Assembly (NCBI RefSeq): GCF_027625475.1
Contig: NZ_CP115174.1
Span: 2,267,001 to 2,331,000 of the forward strand
Length of the DNA: 64,000 bases
Direction of reading: 5' to 3'
Origin: Sphingomonas abietis
GTDB lineage: Bacteria; Pseudomonadota; Alphaproteobacteria; Sphingomonadales; Sphingomonadaceae
Shown: one piece after another, positions 8,773 through 16,732 of the stretch
Position numbering within the stretch: position 1 is the first letter of the stretch
How the letters are laid out: every line of letters starts with the position of its first letter
The notes under the pieces: model-generated
Database searches by the model: none
Told to the model about the DNA's origin: nothing
What the model saw: the letters and a program-made list of their open reading frames with translations, nothing else
Position numbers and translations under genes: made by a program

Positions 8773-9659
8773 TCGGTCACCTTGCGGAACATCGTCCGGC
8801 CGACGCATTCGAAGCGCGGCGCGACATTTGCCGCCAGCCGCTCGGAATGGCCGATATAGAGGAAGCCGCCGCGTTCGAGCGCATCGGCGAGCCGCGCCTG
8901 GAGCCGCGCCTTGGTCGCCGCGTCGAAATAGATCATCACGTTCCGGCAGAAGATGACGTCGAAACGCCGCCGGATCGGCCAGTCGCGCAGCAGGTTGAGC
9001 GCGCGGAACGCAACCGGCGCGCGCACGGCCTCCACGATCTCGATCCCGCCATCTTCGGCGGGGTGTGTCCAGAGCGCGCGCAGGCCGGCGGGGATCGTCC
9101 GGGCGGTGTCCTGCGCATACCATCCCTCCCGCGCGGCGGCGAGGCTGGACGCCGAAAGGTCGGTCGCCAGCAGACGGAAGTCGGTGCCGGCGAGGGTGCG
9201 CGCCGCCGCCCGGTCGAAGCCGAGCGCCGCCATCATCAGCGTATAGGGCTCCTCGCCCGAAGAACAGGCTGCGGACCAGACGCGCACCCGCCCGCCGCCG
9301 GCGAGCCGTTGTCGGAGCGCAGGCCATGCCTCGCCGGCGAAATGATCGATATGATGGTTTTCGCGGAAGAAGCTGGTGTGATTGGTGGTGAGCGCATCCA
9401 CCGCCCGCGCCCGCTCCTCGGCATCGCTCTCGATCAGCGCGATATAGTCGGCGAAGTCGCGCAGGCCGCAGGCGCGCACGTGCCGGGCGAGCCGGCCGTA
9501 GACGAGCTGCGACTTGCTGGGGGCCAGGACGAGCCCCGCTTCCGCATAAGCCAGCTTCGCGATCGCCGCATGATCGGCCGTGCCGAACGCGATCTCCTCG
9601 TCGCGCAAGGACCGGGTTCCGCCGGCATCGCCGCCGACGCGCGCCGTCGCCGCGCTCAT
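8769..9659 (-). CDS. cheR: Chemotaxis protein methyltransferase CheR
   Basis: 296 aa from ATG 9659, overlapping the cheA stop as ATGA. The N-terminal helical domain contains the TTNHTSFFRENHHIDHF segment. The SAM-binding domain has VWSAACSSGEEPYTL (motif I), LLATDLSASSL and FDVIFCRNVMIYFD. It methylates Glu side chains of chemoreceptors. The receptor encoded just upstream ends in a CheR-tether-like pentapeptide, see 12139. Confidence 0.95.
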   Translation of the reverse strand: MSAATARVGGDAGGTRSLRDEEIAFGTADHAAIAKLAYAEAGLVLAPSKSQLVYGRLARHVRACGLRDFADYIALIESDAEERARAVDALTTNHTSFFRENHHIDHFAGEAWPALRQRLAGGGRVRVWSAACSSGEEPYTLMMAALGFDRAAARTLAGTDFRLLATDLSASSLAAAREGWYAQDTARTIPAGLRALWTHPAEDGGIEIVEAVRAPVAFRALNLLRDWPIRRRFDVIFCRNVMIYFDAATKARLQARLADALERGGFLYIGHSERLAANVAPRFECVGRTMFRKVTE

Positions 9660-11812
9660 GCCGCGATCCGCATCGTGCGCCCGTCGCGCCGCCAGCGCCC
9701 GATGAGCGCATCGACATCGAGGATCAGCGCGACCCGGCCATTGCCGAGGATGGTGGCACCGGCAAGCCCCTGGATCGCCTGATAATTGGCCTCGAGGCTC
9801 TTCACGACGACCTGCCGCTGGTCCTGGATGGTATCGACCATCAGCACCGCCTGACCGGCATCGGATTCGACCACGATCAGCACCGCCTGCGTGGGATCGG
9901 TCTCGGCTTCCGTGACACCGAGCTGGTCGGCGACGCGATAGACCGGACACCATGTGCCCCGCACGTCGAACAAGGCGGATCGATCGCTCAGTCGCCGAAC
10001 CGCGCCCTTGGCCGGGCGCAGGCTCTCGACGATGTGGCTGAGCGGGATGACGAAGGTCTGGTCGCCGACGGTCACGATCATGCCGTCGAGCACCGCGAGG
10101 GTCAGCGGCAGGCTGAGCGAGAAACTGGAGCCGCGCCCGAGTTCGGACTGGATGCCGATCCGGCCGCCGAGCGCCTGGACGTTCTTGCGCACCACGTCCA
10201 TGCCGACGCCGCGCCCCGAGATGTTCGACACCGCCGTTGCCGTCGAGAAGCCCGGCGCGAAGATCAGGTTGTCGATATCCTCGTCGCCGAGCGTCGCTTC
10301 CGCCGCGATGATACCGCGCTCGATCGCCTTGGCGCGGACCTTGGCGCGATCGATGCCACGCCCGTCGTCGGTCACGGTGATGACGATGCGGCCCGAATGA
10401 TGCACCGCGGACAGGCGGACGACACCTTCCTCGGGTTTCCCCGCCGCCAGCCGCTCGGCCGGCAGTTCGAGGCCGTGGTCGACTGCGTTGCGGATGAGGT
10501 GGGTCAGCGGCTCGCCGATGCGCTCGACAACGGTCTTGTCGACTTCGGTCATCTCGCCCTCGACATCCAGGCGGACGCGCTTGCCGGTCTCGGCCTCGAG
10601 TTCGCGGATGATGCGCGGCACCCGGCTGAACACCGTCTTCATCGGCTGCGCGCGGATCGCCATCGTGCTTTCCTGCAACTCGCGCGTCAGCAAGGCGAGG
10701 TCGTCCAGTTCGTCGATGCCGCCAAGCGCATGTTCGGACAGGCGCTGCGCCAGCATCGCCTGGGTGATGACGAGTTCGCCGACGAGGTTCACCAGCCGAT
10801 CGAGCTTGTCGAGATCGACGCGGATGCTCTGGCCGGCAGCGGCCGCGCCACCGCGCGGCGATGCGGCGGCGGCCGGGTCCGAGCGCTGCACCGGGGGGAG
10901 CGGATCGGACGCTTCGGGCACGGCCGGGGCAACCGGCGCCGTGTCCGGAATGGGCCGATCGATGGCGACAGGCGGCGCCATGTCGTGCGGCGGCACCTCG
11001 TCCGGGGGAACCGCGATCGCCTCGCGCACGACGAGGAGTTCACCGCCGTCCATGAAGTCGAAAACGCCGCGGATATCCTCTTCCTCGACAGCCAGCGGCA
11101 CGCGCGCCGTCCAGCCGACATGGCAAAGCTCGGGATCGAGCGCGGCGAGCCCGGGCAATGCCGCGCAGTCGGCGGTGATGAGGACACCGCCGAATGCCGC
11201 CAGTTCGCGCAACCAGAGCAGCGGCTCGGCGCCGTGATCGAGCGCGTCGGCGGCGGGGCGGAGGGTGACGCGCCAATAGCCTTCCGTCGGGATTTCGTCG
11301 GTGTCGTCCTGGTCGAGCAGCGTGTCGAAGCCATCGCCGATCAGGTCCAACAGGTCGTCGAAGCCGTCGCCTGCCTCTGCCGCGCCGTCGCCCGACGGTT
11401 CGTCGGCGGCGGCCGCGGGCATAGCTACGTATGCGGCCGGTACGCAGGCGCGCTGGAGCCGGTCGAGCATGGCGGCGTCGGCCGGCGGCGTGTCGGCGTC
11501 GCGGGCGGCGGCGACATGATCGGCGAGCATGTCGAACGCAGCCACGATCGCCGCGACGAGATCCGGCGTGAGCGGCAGCGTGCCGTTGCGGACGAGATCG
11601 AGCAGCGTCTCATAGGCATGGGTATAGGCCTGGAGCGGTTCGTGCCCGAACGCGCCGGCGCCGCCCTTGATCGAATGCACCGCGCGAAACACGGTGTTGA
11701 TCACCTCGGCGTCGGGATCGTGGCCGCGAAACGCATCCAGGCTGCCCTCGATGGTCGCTAGGCCCTCTTCGCACTCCTGGAAGAAGATCTTCTGGATCTC
11801 GTCGAAGTCCAT
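9656..11812 (-). CDS. cheA: Chemotaxis histidine kinase CheA
   Basis: 718 aa. The HPt domain has phospho-acceptor His46 in FRAVHSIKGGAGAFG. A CheY/CheB-docking P2-like region spans roughly residues 155-255. A Pro-rich linker (265-315) is followed by dimerisation helices (VNLVGELVITQAML). The ATPase domain has HLIRNAVDHGLE, DDGRGID and GRGVGMDVV, and the C-terminus is CheW-like. It phosphorylates CheY and CheB in response to receptors. The stop overlaps the cheR start and the STAS gene lies 13 bp upstream, so the whole set is one operon. Confidence 0.96.
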   Translation of the reverse strand: MDFDEIQKIFFQECEEGLATIEGSLDAFRGHDPDAEVINTVFRAVHSIKGGAGAFGHEPLQAYTHAYETLLDLVRNGTLPLTPDLVAAIVAAFDMLADHVAAARDADTPPADAAMLDRLQRACVPAAYVAMPAAAADEPSGDGAAEAGDGFDDLLDLIGDGFDTLLDQDDTDEIPTEGYWRVTLRPAADALDHGAEPLLWLRELAAFGGVLITADCAALPGLAALDPELCHVGWTARVPLAVEEEDIRGVFDFMDGGELLVVREAIAVPPDEVPPHDMAPPVAIDRPIPDTAPVAPAVPEASDPLPPVQRSDPAAAASPRGGAAAAGQSIRVDLDKLDRLVNLVGELVITQAMLAQRLSEHALGGIDELDDLALLTRELQESTMAIRAQPMKTVFSRVPRIIRELEAETGKRVRLDVEGEMTEVDKTVVERIGEPLTHLIRNAVDHGLELPAERLAAGKPEEGVVRLSAVHHSGRIVITVTDDGRGIDRAKVRAKAIERGIIAAEATLGDEDIDNLIFAPGFSTATAVSNISGRGVGMDVVRKNVQALGGRIGIQSELGRGSSFSLSLPLTLAVLDGMIVTVGDQTFVIPLSHIVESLRPAKGAVRRLSDRSALFDVRGTWCPVYRVADQLGVTEAETDPTQAVLIVVESDAGQAVLMVDTIQDQRQVVVKSLEANYQAIQGLAGATILGNGRVALILDVDALIGRWRRDGRTMRIAA

Positions 11813-11825
11813 CTCGGCTGGTCCT

Positions 11826-12101
11826 TCAGTCGGCGGGCGCGAGCACGGCGTCGAGGCCGGCCAGCGTCGCCATATCGCGGAGCGGATCGCTGGGGTCGAC
11901 GATCGCGAAGGCCAGGCCCTCGGCGGCGGCGGCGGCGCGCGCGGCGATCAGCACCTGAAGGCAGGCGAGCCCGATCCGCCTGACCTTGGCGCCGTCGAGC
12001 AGCAGCGGCGCGCCGCCTGTCAGCCTGCCGAGCAGCTCCTGCCGGAGTGGCGCGGCCGCGGCGGTATCGAGCGAGACGCCGAGCGCAAGGGATGTGGTCA
12101 T
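11826..12101 (-). CDS. Small STAS-domain protein in the chemotaxis operon
   Basis: 91 aa from ATG 12101. LLLDGAKVRRIGLACLQVLIAA is the usual STAS core of anti-sigma-antagonist-like proteins, though the normal phosphorylatable Ser/Thr position reads Gly-Leu (RRIGLAC), so it may not be a phospho-switch. Its 13-bp distance to cheA and 37-bp distance from the receptor gene place it inside the operon. Single STAS proteins accompany several alphaproteobacterial che clusters; their precise role is unclear. Confidence 0.75.
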   Translation of the reverse strand: MTTSLALGVSLDTAAAAPLRQELLGRLTGGAPLLLDGAKVRRIGLACLQVLIAARAAAAAEGLAFAIVDPSDPLRDMATLAGLDAVLAPAD

Positions 12102-12138
12102 GGTGCCGGCTTTCTGGTCTGAGGAATGACGGGGCGGC

Positions 12139-13584
12139 TCAGAAGGCCGACCAATCGTCCTCCGCCATCGCCACCGCCGCCCCACCGCGACGGCCGTTGC
12201 CGCCACTGCCGCTGGTCCGGGCGAGGCGCCGGCCCGCCTTGGCGGCGCGATCCTGCAGATGGTGGACAGGGCTGGCCGATTTCCCCACGGGCTCGACGCT
12301 GAGCGCGAACCGCGCGACCTGCCCGGCAAGAGCATCCGCCTCCGAAGACAGGGTGCGCGCCGCCGCGGTCGCCTGCTCCACCATCGCCGCATTCTGCTGC
12401 GTCACGCCATCCATTTCGGAGACGGCGGTGTTGACCTGCTGGAGCCCGGTCGCCTGATGCTCGGCCGACGACGCAATCGCGCCGACGAGCGTGCTGATCT
12501 CGCCGACCCGGGTGATGATCCGATCGAGCGCCTTGCCCGTTTCCGACACCAGGTCGACACCGACCTCGACCTGCCGGGACGAGGCGAGGATGCGCGTCTT
12601 GACGTCCTTGGCGGCCTCGGCCGAACGCTGCGCCAGCGCGCGCACTTCGGAGGCGACGACCGCGAAGCCCTTGCCGGCATCGCCCGCCCGCGCGGCCTCG
12701 ACGCCGGCATTGAGGGCGAGCAGATTGGTCTGGAACGCGATGCCGTCGATCACCGTGATGATCTCGGAGATTTCGGCGGACGATCGCTCGATGCCGCCCA
12801 TCGCCTCGACCGCGCGGCGGACGACCTCGCCGGATTGCTCGGCATCGTGGCGCGCCTCGCCGACGACGGTGTTGGCGCGATTGGCGCCTGCCGCCGTCTC
12901 GCGCACCGTGGAGGTGATCTCATCCATCGCTGCGGCGGTCTGCTCCAGGCTGGCCGCCTGCTGCTCGGTGCGCTGCGAGAGATCGTCCGAGGCCTGACGG
13001 ATGTCGTGGGCGCCGTTCTTGATGCCCGACGCCGCCGCGACGACCGCCGACATCACTTCGGCAAAGGCCTCCATCGCAAAATTGAAATCGGTGCCGAGCG
13101 TTGCGAACGATCCCTCCAGCCGCGTCTCGATCCGCGCCGTCAGGTCTCCGCTGGCGAGGGCCGACAGGCCGGTGCCGACGCTCTCGACGATCATCGCCGC
13201 CTGCGCTTCCTTCTCGCGCTCCGCGATCTGCATACGCTGCGCATTTTCGCGGAACACGCTCATCGCCCGCGTCATGCGGCCCACGCAGTCCGCATAATCC
13301 GAGTAGCGGATCTCACCGTCGAGATCGCCGGCGGCGAGCGCCTCCATGCGGACCACGGTGTTGACATAGGGCGTGGAGATCAGCCGGCCGCTGATCAGCA
13401 CGGTCAGCAGCGTGAAGAGAAGGAGCAATCCGGAGAAGCCGACATAGGCCATCGCCATATCCGGCGTCGCCTTGCTCGCGAGATAAGTGCTGCCGACGCC
13501 GAGCGCGGCGAAAAGCATGTGGAGGCACAAGAGCGCCTTGAACTTCGTTCGTATCGGCGCGCTTTTCTCGAACCAGCTCAGCAT
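12139..13584 (-). CDS. Methyl-accepting chemotaxis protein without periplasmic sensor
   Basis: 481 aa. Two membrane helices (about 18-37 and 45-66) are joined by only about 7 residues, so there is no periplasmic ligand domain. A HAMP domain (about 67-120) and a second HAMP-like unit (about 130-190, ALASGDLTARI) follow. The signalling hairpin includes GIAFQTNLLALNAGVEAARA and GKGFAVVASEVRALAQRSAE. The extreme C-terminus DDWSAF fits the xWxxF pentapeptide that tethers CheR/CheB to high-abundance receptors. It is the first gene of the leftward che operon and probably senses a membrane or cytoplasmic cue. Confidence 0.92.
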   Translation of the reverse strand: MLSWFEKSAPIRTKFKALLCLHMLFAALGVGSTYLASKATPDMAMAYVGFSGLLLLFTLLTVLISGRLISTPYVNTVVRMEALAAGDLDGEIRYSDYADCVGRMTRAMSVFRENAQRMQIAEREKEAQAAMIVESVGTGLSALASGDLTARIETRLEGSFATLGTDFNFAMEAFAEVMSAVVAAASGIKNGAHDIRQASDDLSQRTEQQAASLEQTAAAMDEITSTVRETAAGANRANTVVGEARHDAEQSGEVVRRAVEAMGGIERSSAEISEIITVIDGIAFQTNLLALNAGVEAARAGDAGKGFAVVASEVRALAQRSAEAAKDVKTRILASSRQVEVGVDLVSETGKALDRIITRVGEISTLVGAIASSAEHQATGLQQVNTAVSEMDGVTQQNAAMVEQATAAARTLSSEADALAGQVARFALSVEPVGKSASPVHHLQDRAAKAGRRLARTSGSGGNGRRGGAAVAMAEDDWSAF

Positions 13585-13953
13585 CGTGCAAACTCCGAAA
13601 AGCCATGAATAGACCGCTGCATGTCGTTACTATCGTGTAACGATATTGCATTATGGACGAATGTCGCGATTCGACGGCGTTAACGCGTCGATTTCCTGTC
13701 AAGCAAGCTATGAGCAACCTGCTAACCATTGCCTAATTCGATTTTAATACTTTGGTCTAATCGCGTTTTGTCGATAACCATTTCGATACCTGCGGCGACG
13801 ATATCGAATATGGATCGTCAGGAATGGGGCGACGGACGAAGGTCGAACGGTTCGAATATCGGCGCCGAACATAAGCGGTGGCGCGGCGACGCCCGCATCG
13901 CGACACGCATCGGCTCGGAACTGGCGATCCGGCAGGAGTGGGCAGCGAGCATA
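13585..13953. promoter_or_regulatory. Divergent promoter region of the two chemotaxis operons
   Basis: This 369-bp stretch separates the MCP operon from cheY. It is clearly AT-richer than its surroundings between about 13600 and 13815. A 7-bp-arm inverted repeat TTCGATA/TATCGAA (13782-13808, 13-nt spacer) lies on the cheY side. The frame upstream of cheY is open from 13729, but its composition is unlike a response-regulator extension, so cheY is started at 13954. Confidence 0.45.
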
Positions 13954-14322
13954 ATGACGACGAAGACGATCATGACAGTCGATGATTCGCCCAGCATGCG
14001 GATGCTGCTGCGGGCTGCCCTCAGCGATCTCGGCTATGCCGTGTCCGAGGCCGAGGACGGCGTCGCCGCGCTCGAGAAGTTCGAGCATGAGGCACCCGAC
14101 CTGCTCATCACCGACATCAACATGCCGCGGCTGGACGGTTTCGGCCTGATCGAAGCGGTGCGCGACAAGCCGGATCTGCGCTGCCTCCCGATCCTGGTGC
14201 TGACCACCGAAGGTTCGACCGAGAAGAGGGCGCGCGCCCGCCAGGCGGGCGCGACCGGCTGGATCGTCAAACCCTTCCATCCCGAGAAACTCGCCGTGGC
14301 GATCCGCCGCGTTCTCCAGTGA
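13954..14322 (+). CDS. cheY: Single-domain response regulator CheY
   Basis: 122 aa, a bare receiver domain. Acidic pair at residues 10-11 (VDDSPSMR), phospho-acceptor Asp54 in LLITDINMP, conserved Thr in VLTTEGSTE, and the Lys of WIVKPFHPEKL. Such proteins carry the phosphoryl signal from CheA to the flagellar switch. It is followed by cheW after 18 bp. An AGGAG lies about 15 nt before the ATG. Confidence 0.92.
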   Translation: MTTKTIMTVDDSPSMRMLLRAALSDLGYAVSEAEDGVAALEKFEHEAPDLLITDINMPRLDGFGLIEAVRDKPDLRCLPILVLTTEGSTEKRARARQAGATGWIVKPFHPEKLAVAIRRVLQ

Positions 14323-14340
14323 TCGACAGGAGCGCATGAC

Positions 14341-14784
14341 ATGATCCGGCAATTGATCACTTTCCAGCTCGGCGAGCAGATCCTCGGCGTCGACATCATG
14401 GCGATCCGGGAGATCCGCGCCTGGTCGCCGGCGACGCCGCTGCCCAATGTTCCCGCCTTCGTGCGCGGTGTCGTCAACCTGCGCGGCGTGGTATTGCCGG
14501 TGCTCGACCTGCGGCGCCGCCTCGGCTGGGGCGTGACCGAGCCGACGCCCCGCCATGTCATCATCGTGGTCAGCGTCGGCACGCAGCTGCACGGCCTGAT
14601 CGTCGATGCCGTGAACGACATCGTCGCGCTCAATCCGGACGAGATGCAACCGCTGCCCGATGTCGGCGAGGCCGAGCCGTCCTTCCTCGAAGGGCTGGTC
14701 ACGGTCGATGATCGCATGATCACGATCGTCGCGCTCGACCGTCTCGTCGATCCCGCGCCGCCGCCCGCCGCGATGGCGGCCTGA
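14341..14784 (+). CDS. cheW: Chemotaxis coupling protein CheW
   Basis: 147 aa, one CheW beta-barrel: LITFQLGEQILGVDI, then IREIRAW, then FVRGVVNLRGVVLPVLDLRRRLG, the most diagnostic segment. It bridges chemoreceptors and the CheA P5 domain. A GGAG site precedes the ATG. It is the only CheW gene in the window and the second gene of the rightward chemotaxis operon. Confidence 0.95.
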   Translation: MIRQLITFQLGEQILGVDIMAIREIRAWSPATPLPNVPAFVRGVVNLRGVVLPVLDLRRRLGWGVTEPTPRHVIIVVSVGTQLHGLIVDAVNDIVALNPDEMQPLPDVGEAEPSFLEGLVTVDDRMITIVALDRLVDPAPPPAAMAA

Positions 14785-14814
14785 TACGCACGCATTTATC
14801 GAAGGACAGCGGCG

Positions 14815-15828
14815 ATGGCCGATACGAAAGTGCTGGTGGTCGACGATTCGCTGACGATGCGTGCCCTGATCTCGCGCGTCCTCGAGACGCTGCCGGGGAT
14901 CAATGTGATCGGCACGGCGGACGGCGCGGCGGAGGCAAAAACCGAGGTGCTGCGGCTGAAACCGGACGTGATGACGCTCGATATCGAGATGCCGGGCATG
15001 AGCGGGATCGAATATCTCGCCGAACTCATGGAAGACCGGCCGATGCCGGTGATCATGTTCTCGACGCGCACCGAAGCGGGCGCCGCTTCGTCGATCGAGG
15101 CGCTGCGCCTCGGAGCGATCGACTGCTTTCCCAAGCCCAAGGCGGCGTCGCAGGCGGAGTTCGATGCGATCCTCTGCAAGCTCGGCACGCGCATCCGCAC
15201 CGCGAAACATGCCGTGGTCAAGCCGACGAAATTGGCGGCTGTCCAGTCCTTCGATTGGAACGGCCGCATGCTGACCATCGGCATGGACGCCAGCGGCACG
15301 CGCAAATTATTCGAGCTGCTCGGCAGTTTTCCGGTCAATTGCCCGCCGACGCTCATCGTAGCGCATATCGCGCCGGAATTGATCGACGGTCTCGTCGAAC
15401 GGCTGGACCGCCATGCCGCGGCAGCGGTGGTGAAAGCCGGCAACGGGATGCGGCCCGCGCAGGGCACCATCTACCTTACCCAGCCGGGACCGACCCATTT
15501 CGGCGTCGACCAATGGCCGGGCGGCCAGATCCGGCAACTGACGCGCGATCCGGTGTCCGGCGAGCGGCCGTCCATTTCCATCCTGTTCGCGGCGCAGGCC
15601 AAGGCCGCTGCCACCGATGCAGTGGGCCTGATGCTCACCGAGGCGGGCGAGGACGGCGTGGCGGGCCTCCGGGCGATCCAGCGGGTGGGCGGCCATGTCG
15701 TCGCACCGGCGCATCTGCTCGGCGGCGCGTCGGCAGACGGCGGCTATATTCTCCAAGGCGGCGATGCGCAGGAGCCCGTCGCGTGGGACAAGGTCGCCGC
15801 GACGATCCTCGGACTGTGCTCGCAATGA
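14815..15828 (+). CDS. CheB paralogue with an altered esterase active site
   Basis: 337 aa. The receiver is canonical: Asp10-Asp11, phospho-acceptor Asp56 in LDIEMPGMSG, and the FPKPK lysine. The C-terminal domain aligns along its length with the CheB esterase fold, but the nucleophile motif GASTGG reads GMDASG, with Asp158 where the catalytic Ser should be. His184 (AHIAPE) and Asp280 (EAGEDG) are kept. It is therefore probably not a methylesterase and may act as a phosphate sink or receptor-binding competitor. A nearby Ser160 could be a shifted nucleophile. It overlaps the next gene as ATGA. Confidence 0.88.
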   Translation: MADTKVLVVDDSLTMRALISRVLETLPGINVIGTADGAAEAKTEVLRLKPDVMTLDIEMPGMSGIEYLAELMEDRPMPVIMFSTRTEAGAASSIEALRLGAIDCFPKPKAASQAEFDAILCKLGTRIRTAKHAVVKPTKLAAVQSFDWNGRMLTIGMDASGTRKLFELLGSFPVNCPPTLIVAHIAPELIDGLVERLDRHAAAAVVKAGNGMRPAQGTIYLTQPGPTHFGVDQWPGGQIRQLTRDPVSGERPSISILFAAQAKAAATDAVGLMLTEAGEDGVAGLRAIQRVGGHVVAPAHLLGGASADGGYILQGGDAQEPVAWDKVAATILGLCSQ

Positions 15829-16160
15829 GCGTCACGGCGCCCGACGCGCCACGGTCGGCCGATCGCCGCTGCGCCAACCTGTCCGCCGACGCCGCCTCGG
15901 CGATCGCCGACGAGCTTGTCGGGCTGACCACCGCGCTTTCCGAACTGGCCTATGATCTTGGCAGCCATGGCGAGACCGTCCGCCGCCACATGGGCGCGCT
16001 CCAGTCCATCGATCTCATCACCCAAATCCACCTCAGTCTCGCAGATCTGCTTCGTTCGTCGGGGCCTTTCGAACAGCGCCTGGAGGGTGTCGTGGTCGAA
16101 GCGCTGGGGCAGAGGCTCCGCCAAAGCCTCGCGCAGGCTAAGCGTGGCGGCTCGCAATGA
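15825..16160 (+). CDS. Small helical protein with a CheZ-like DxxxQ motif
   Basis: 111 aa, starting in an ATGA overlap with the CheB-like gene, so translation is coupled. After a Ser/Ala-rich N-terminus it is predicted to be almost all helix. Residues 60-67 read QSIDLITQ, with Asp63 and Gln67 spaced like the catalytic Asp and Gln in the CheZ segment FQDLTGQ. It is half the length of classical CheZ. I recognise no full-length family. A CheY-P phosphatase or CheT-like role fits the operon (cheY, cheW, cheB-like, this gene) but is inferred from one motif and context. Confidence 0.7.
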   Translation: MSVTAPDAPRSADRRCANLSADAASAIADELVGLTTALSELAYDLGSHGETVRRHMGALQSIDLITQIHLSLADLLRSSGPFEQRLEGVVVEALGQRLRQSLAQAKRGGSQ

Positions 16161-16732
16161 CGATCGCCCGGAACCGAAATAACGGGCGGTTGCCGGCCTC
16201 CATCGCGTGAAAGGAGTCGATGCGGGACATCGATTCCGCGGGGCGGCTCGTCATCATCGAAAATAGGCCGGAGCCAGGGCGGATCGAGGTTCATCGGATC
16301 AGGCGAGGATCCGCGCCTGAAGCATGACGGTTGGAAACGAAACGATCACCCGATATCCTATCAATCCGAATGCCGATCCGGCGAAGCCCGCGTGACCACC
16401 GACAACCCGCTGGTTGCTTCGCTATATATATGCGGCCGAACCGGATGATCCCGGGCGAGCACGAGCGCAGCCGGGAAGCGTCTTACTTGTCGAAGGCGGC
16501 GACCTTTCCGGATATCCCAGCACATCGACCCAAATCCCGGGACAGCGATGTGCATTGTCCGGCAGGCCGTTCAATGGTCTTGCGGCATCGCGTCGACGTG
16601 GCCCAACGATGCTGAATGTTTTCGGCCTGACCGGATCGAGATGGCGCTCGCCTATGTCGACACCGAAGAGGTGAGGGCACATATCTCCGATCGAGATATA
16701 ATCGCAGGCATCAGCGCGGCGGATCGTACAGA
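16161..16732. other. Intergenic stretch of 572 bp without a recognisable gene
   Basis: Several short open frames exist on both strands, but none has a ribosome site, steady codon bias or familiar motif. The last 55 bp hold the palindrome described at 16681 and an AT-rich GATATAATC. No tRNA-like or riboswitch-like fold is evident to the eye. Confidence 0.4.
16681..16699. promoter_or_regulatory. LysR-type palindrome upstream of the LysR gene at 16733
   Basis: ATATCTC-CGATC-GAGATAT is a perfect 7-bp-arm dyad containing the ATC-N9-GAT form of the classic LysR T-N11-A box. It ends 33 bp before the regulator's start, as expected for autoregulation. Binding is inferred. Confidence 0.5.

Noticed and set aside
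7723..9717. Apparent fusion of cheB with an upstream frame
   Set aside because: The CheB start at 8772 overlaps the cheR stop. The upstream part is the antisense-like shadow of cheR in another frame, not a real N-terminal extension.
10034..11761. Long open frame antisense to cheA (575 codons)
   Set aside because: It mirrors cheA codons, is rich in His/Arg/Gly/Asp, lacks a ribosome site and shows no known motif. High-GC third positions commonly keep antisense frames open.
13729..13953. Upstream extension of cheY to a 197-aa protein
   Set aside because: The added residues have no domain features, and the receiver fold starts exactly at 13954 with the usual length.
16161..16732. Several short open frames between the chemotaxis and LysR genes
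   Set aside because: No codon bias, ribosome site or motif on either strand; treated as non-coding.
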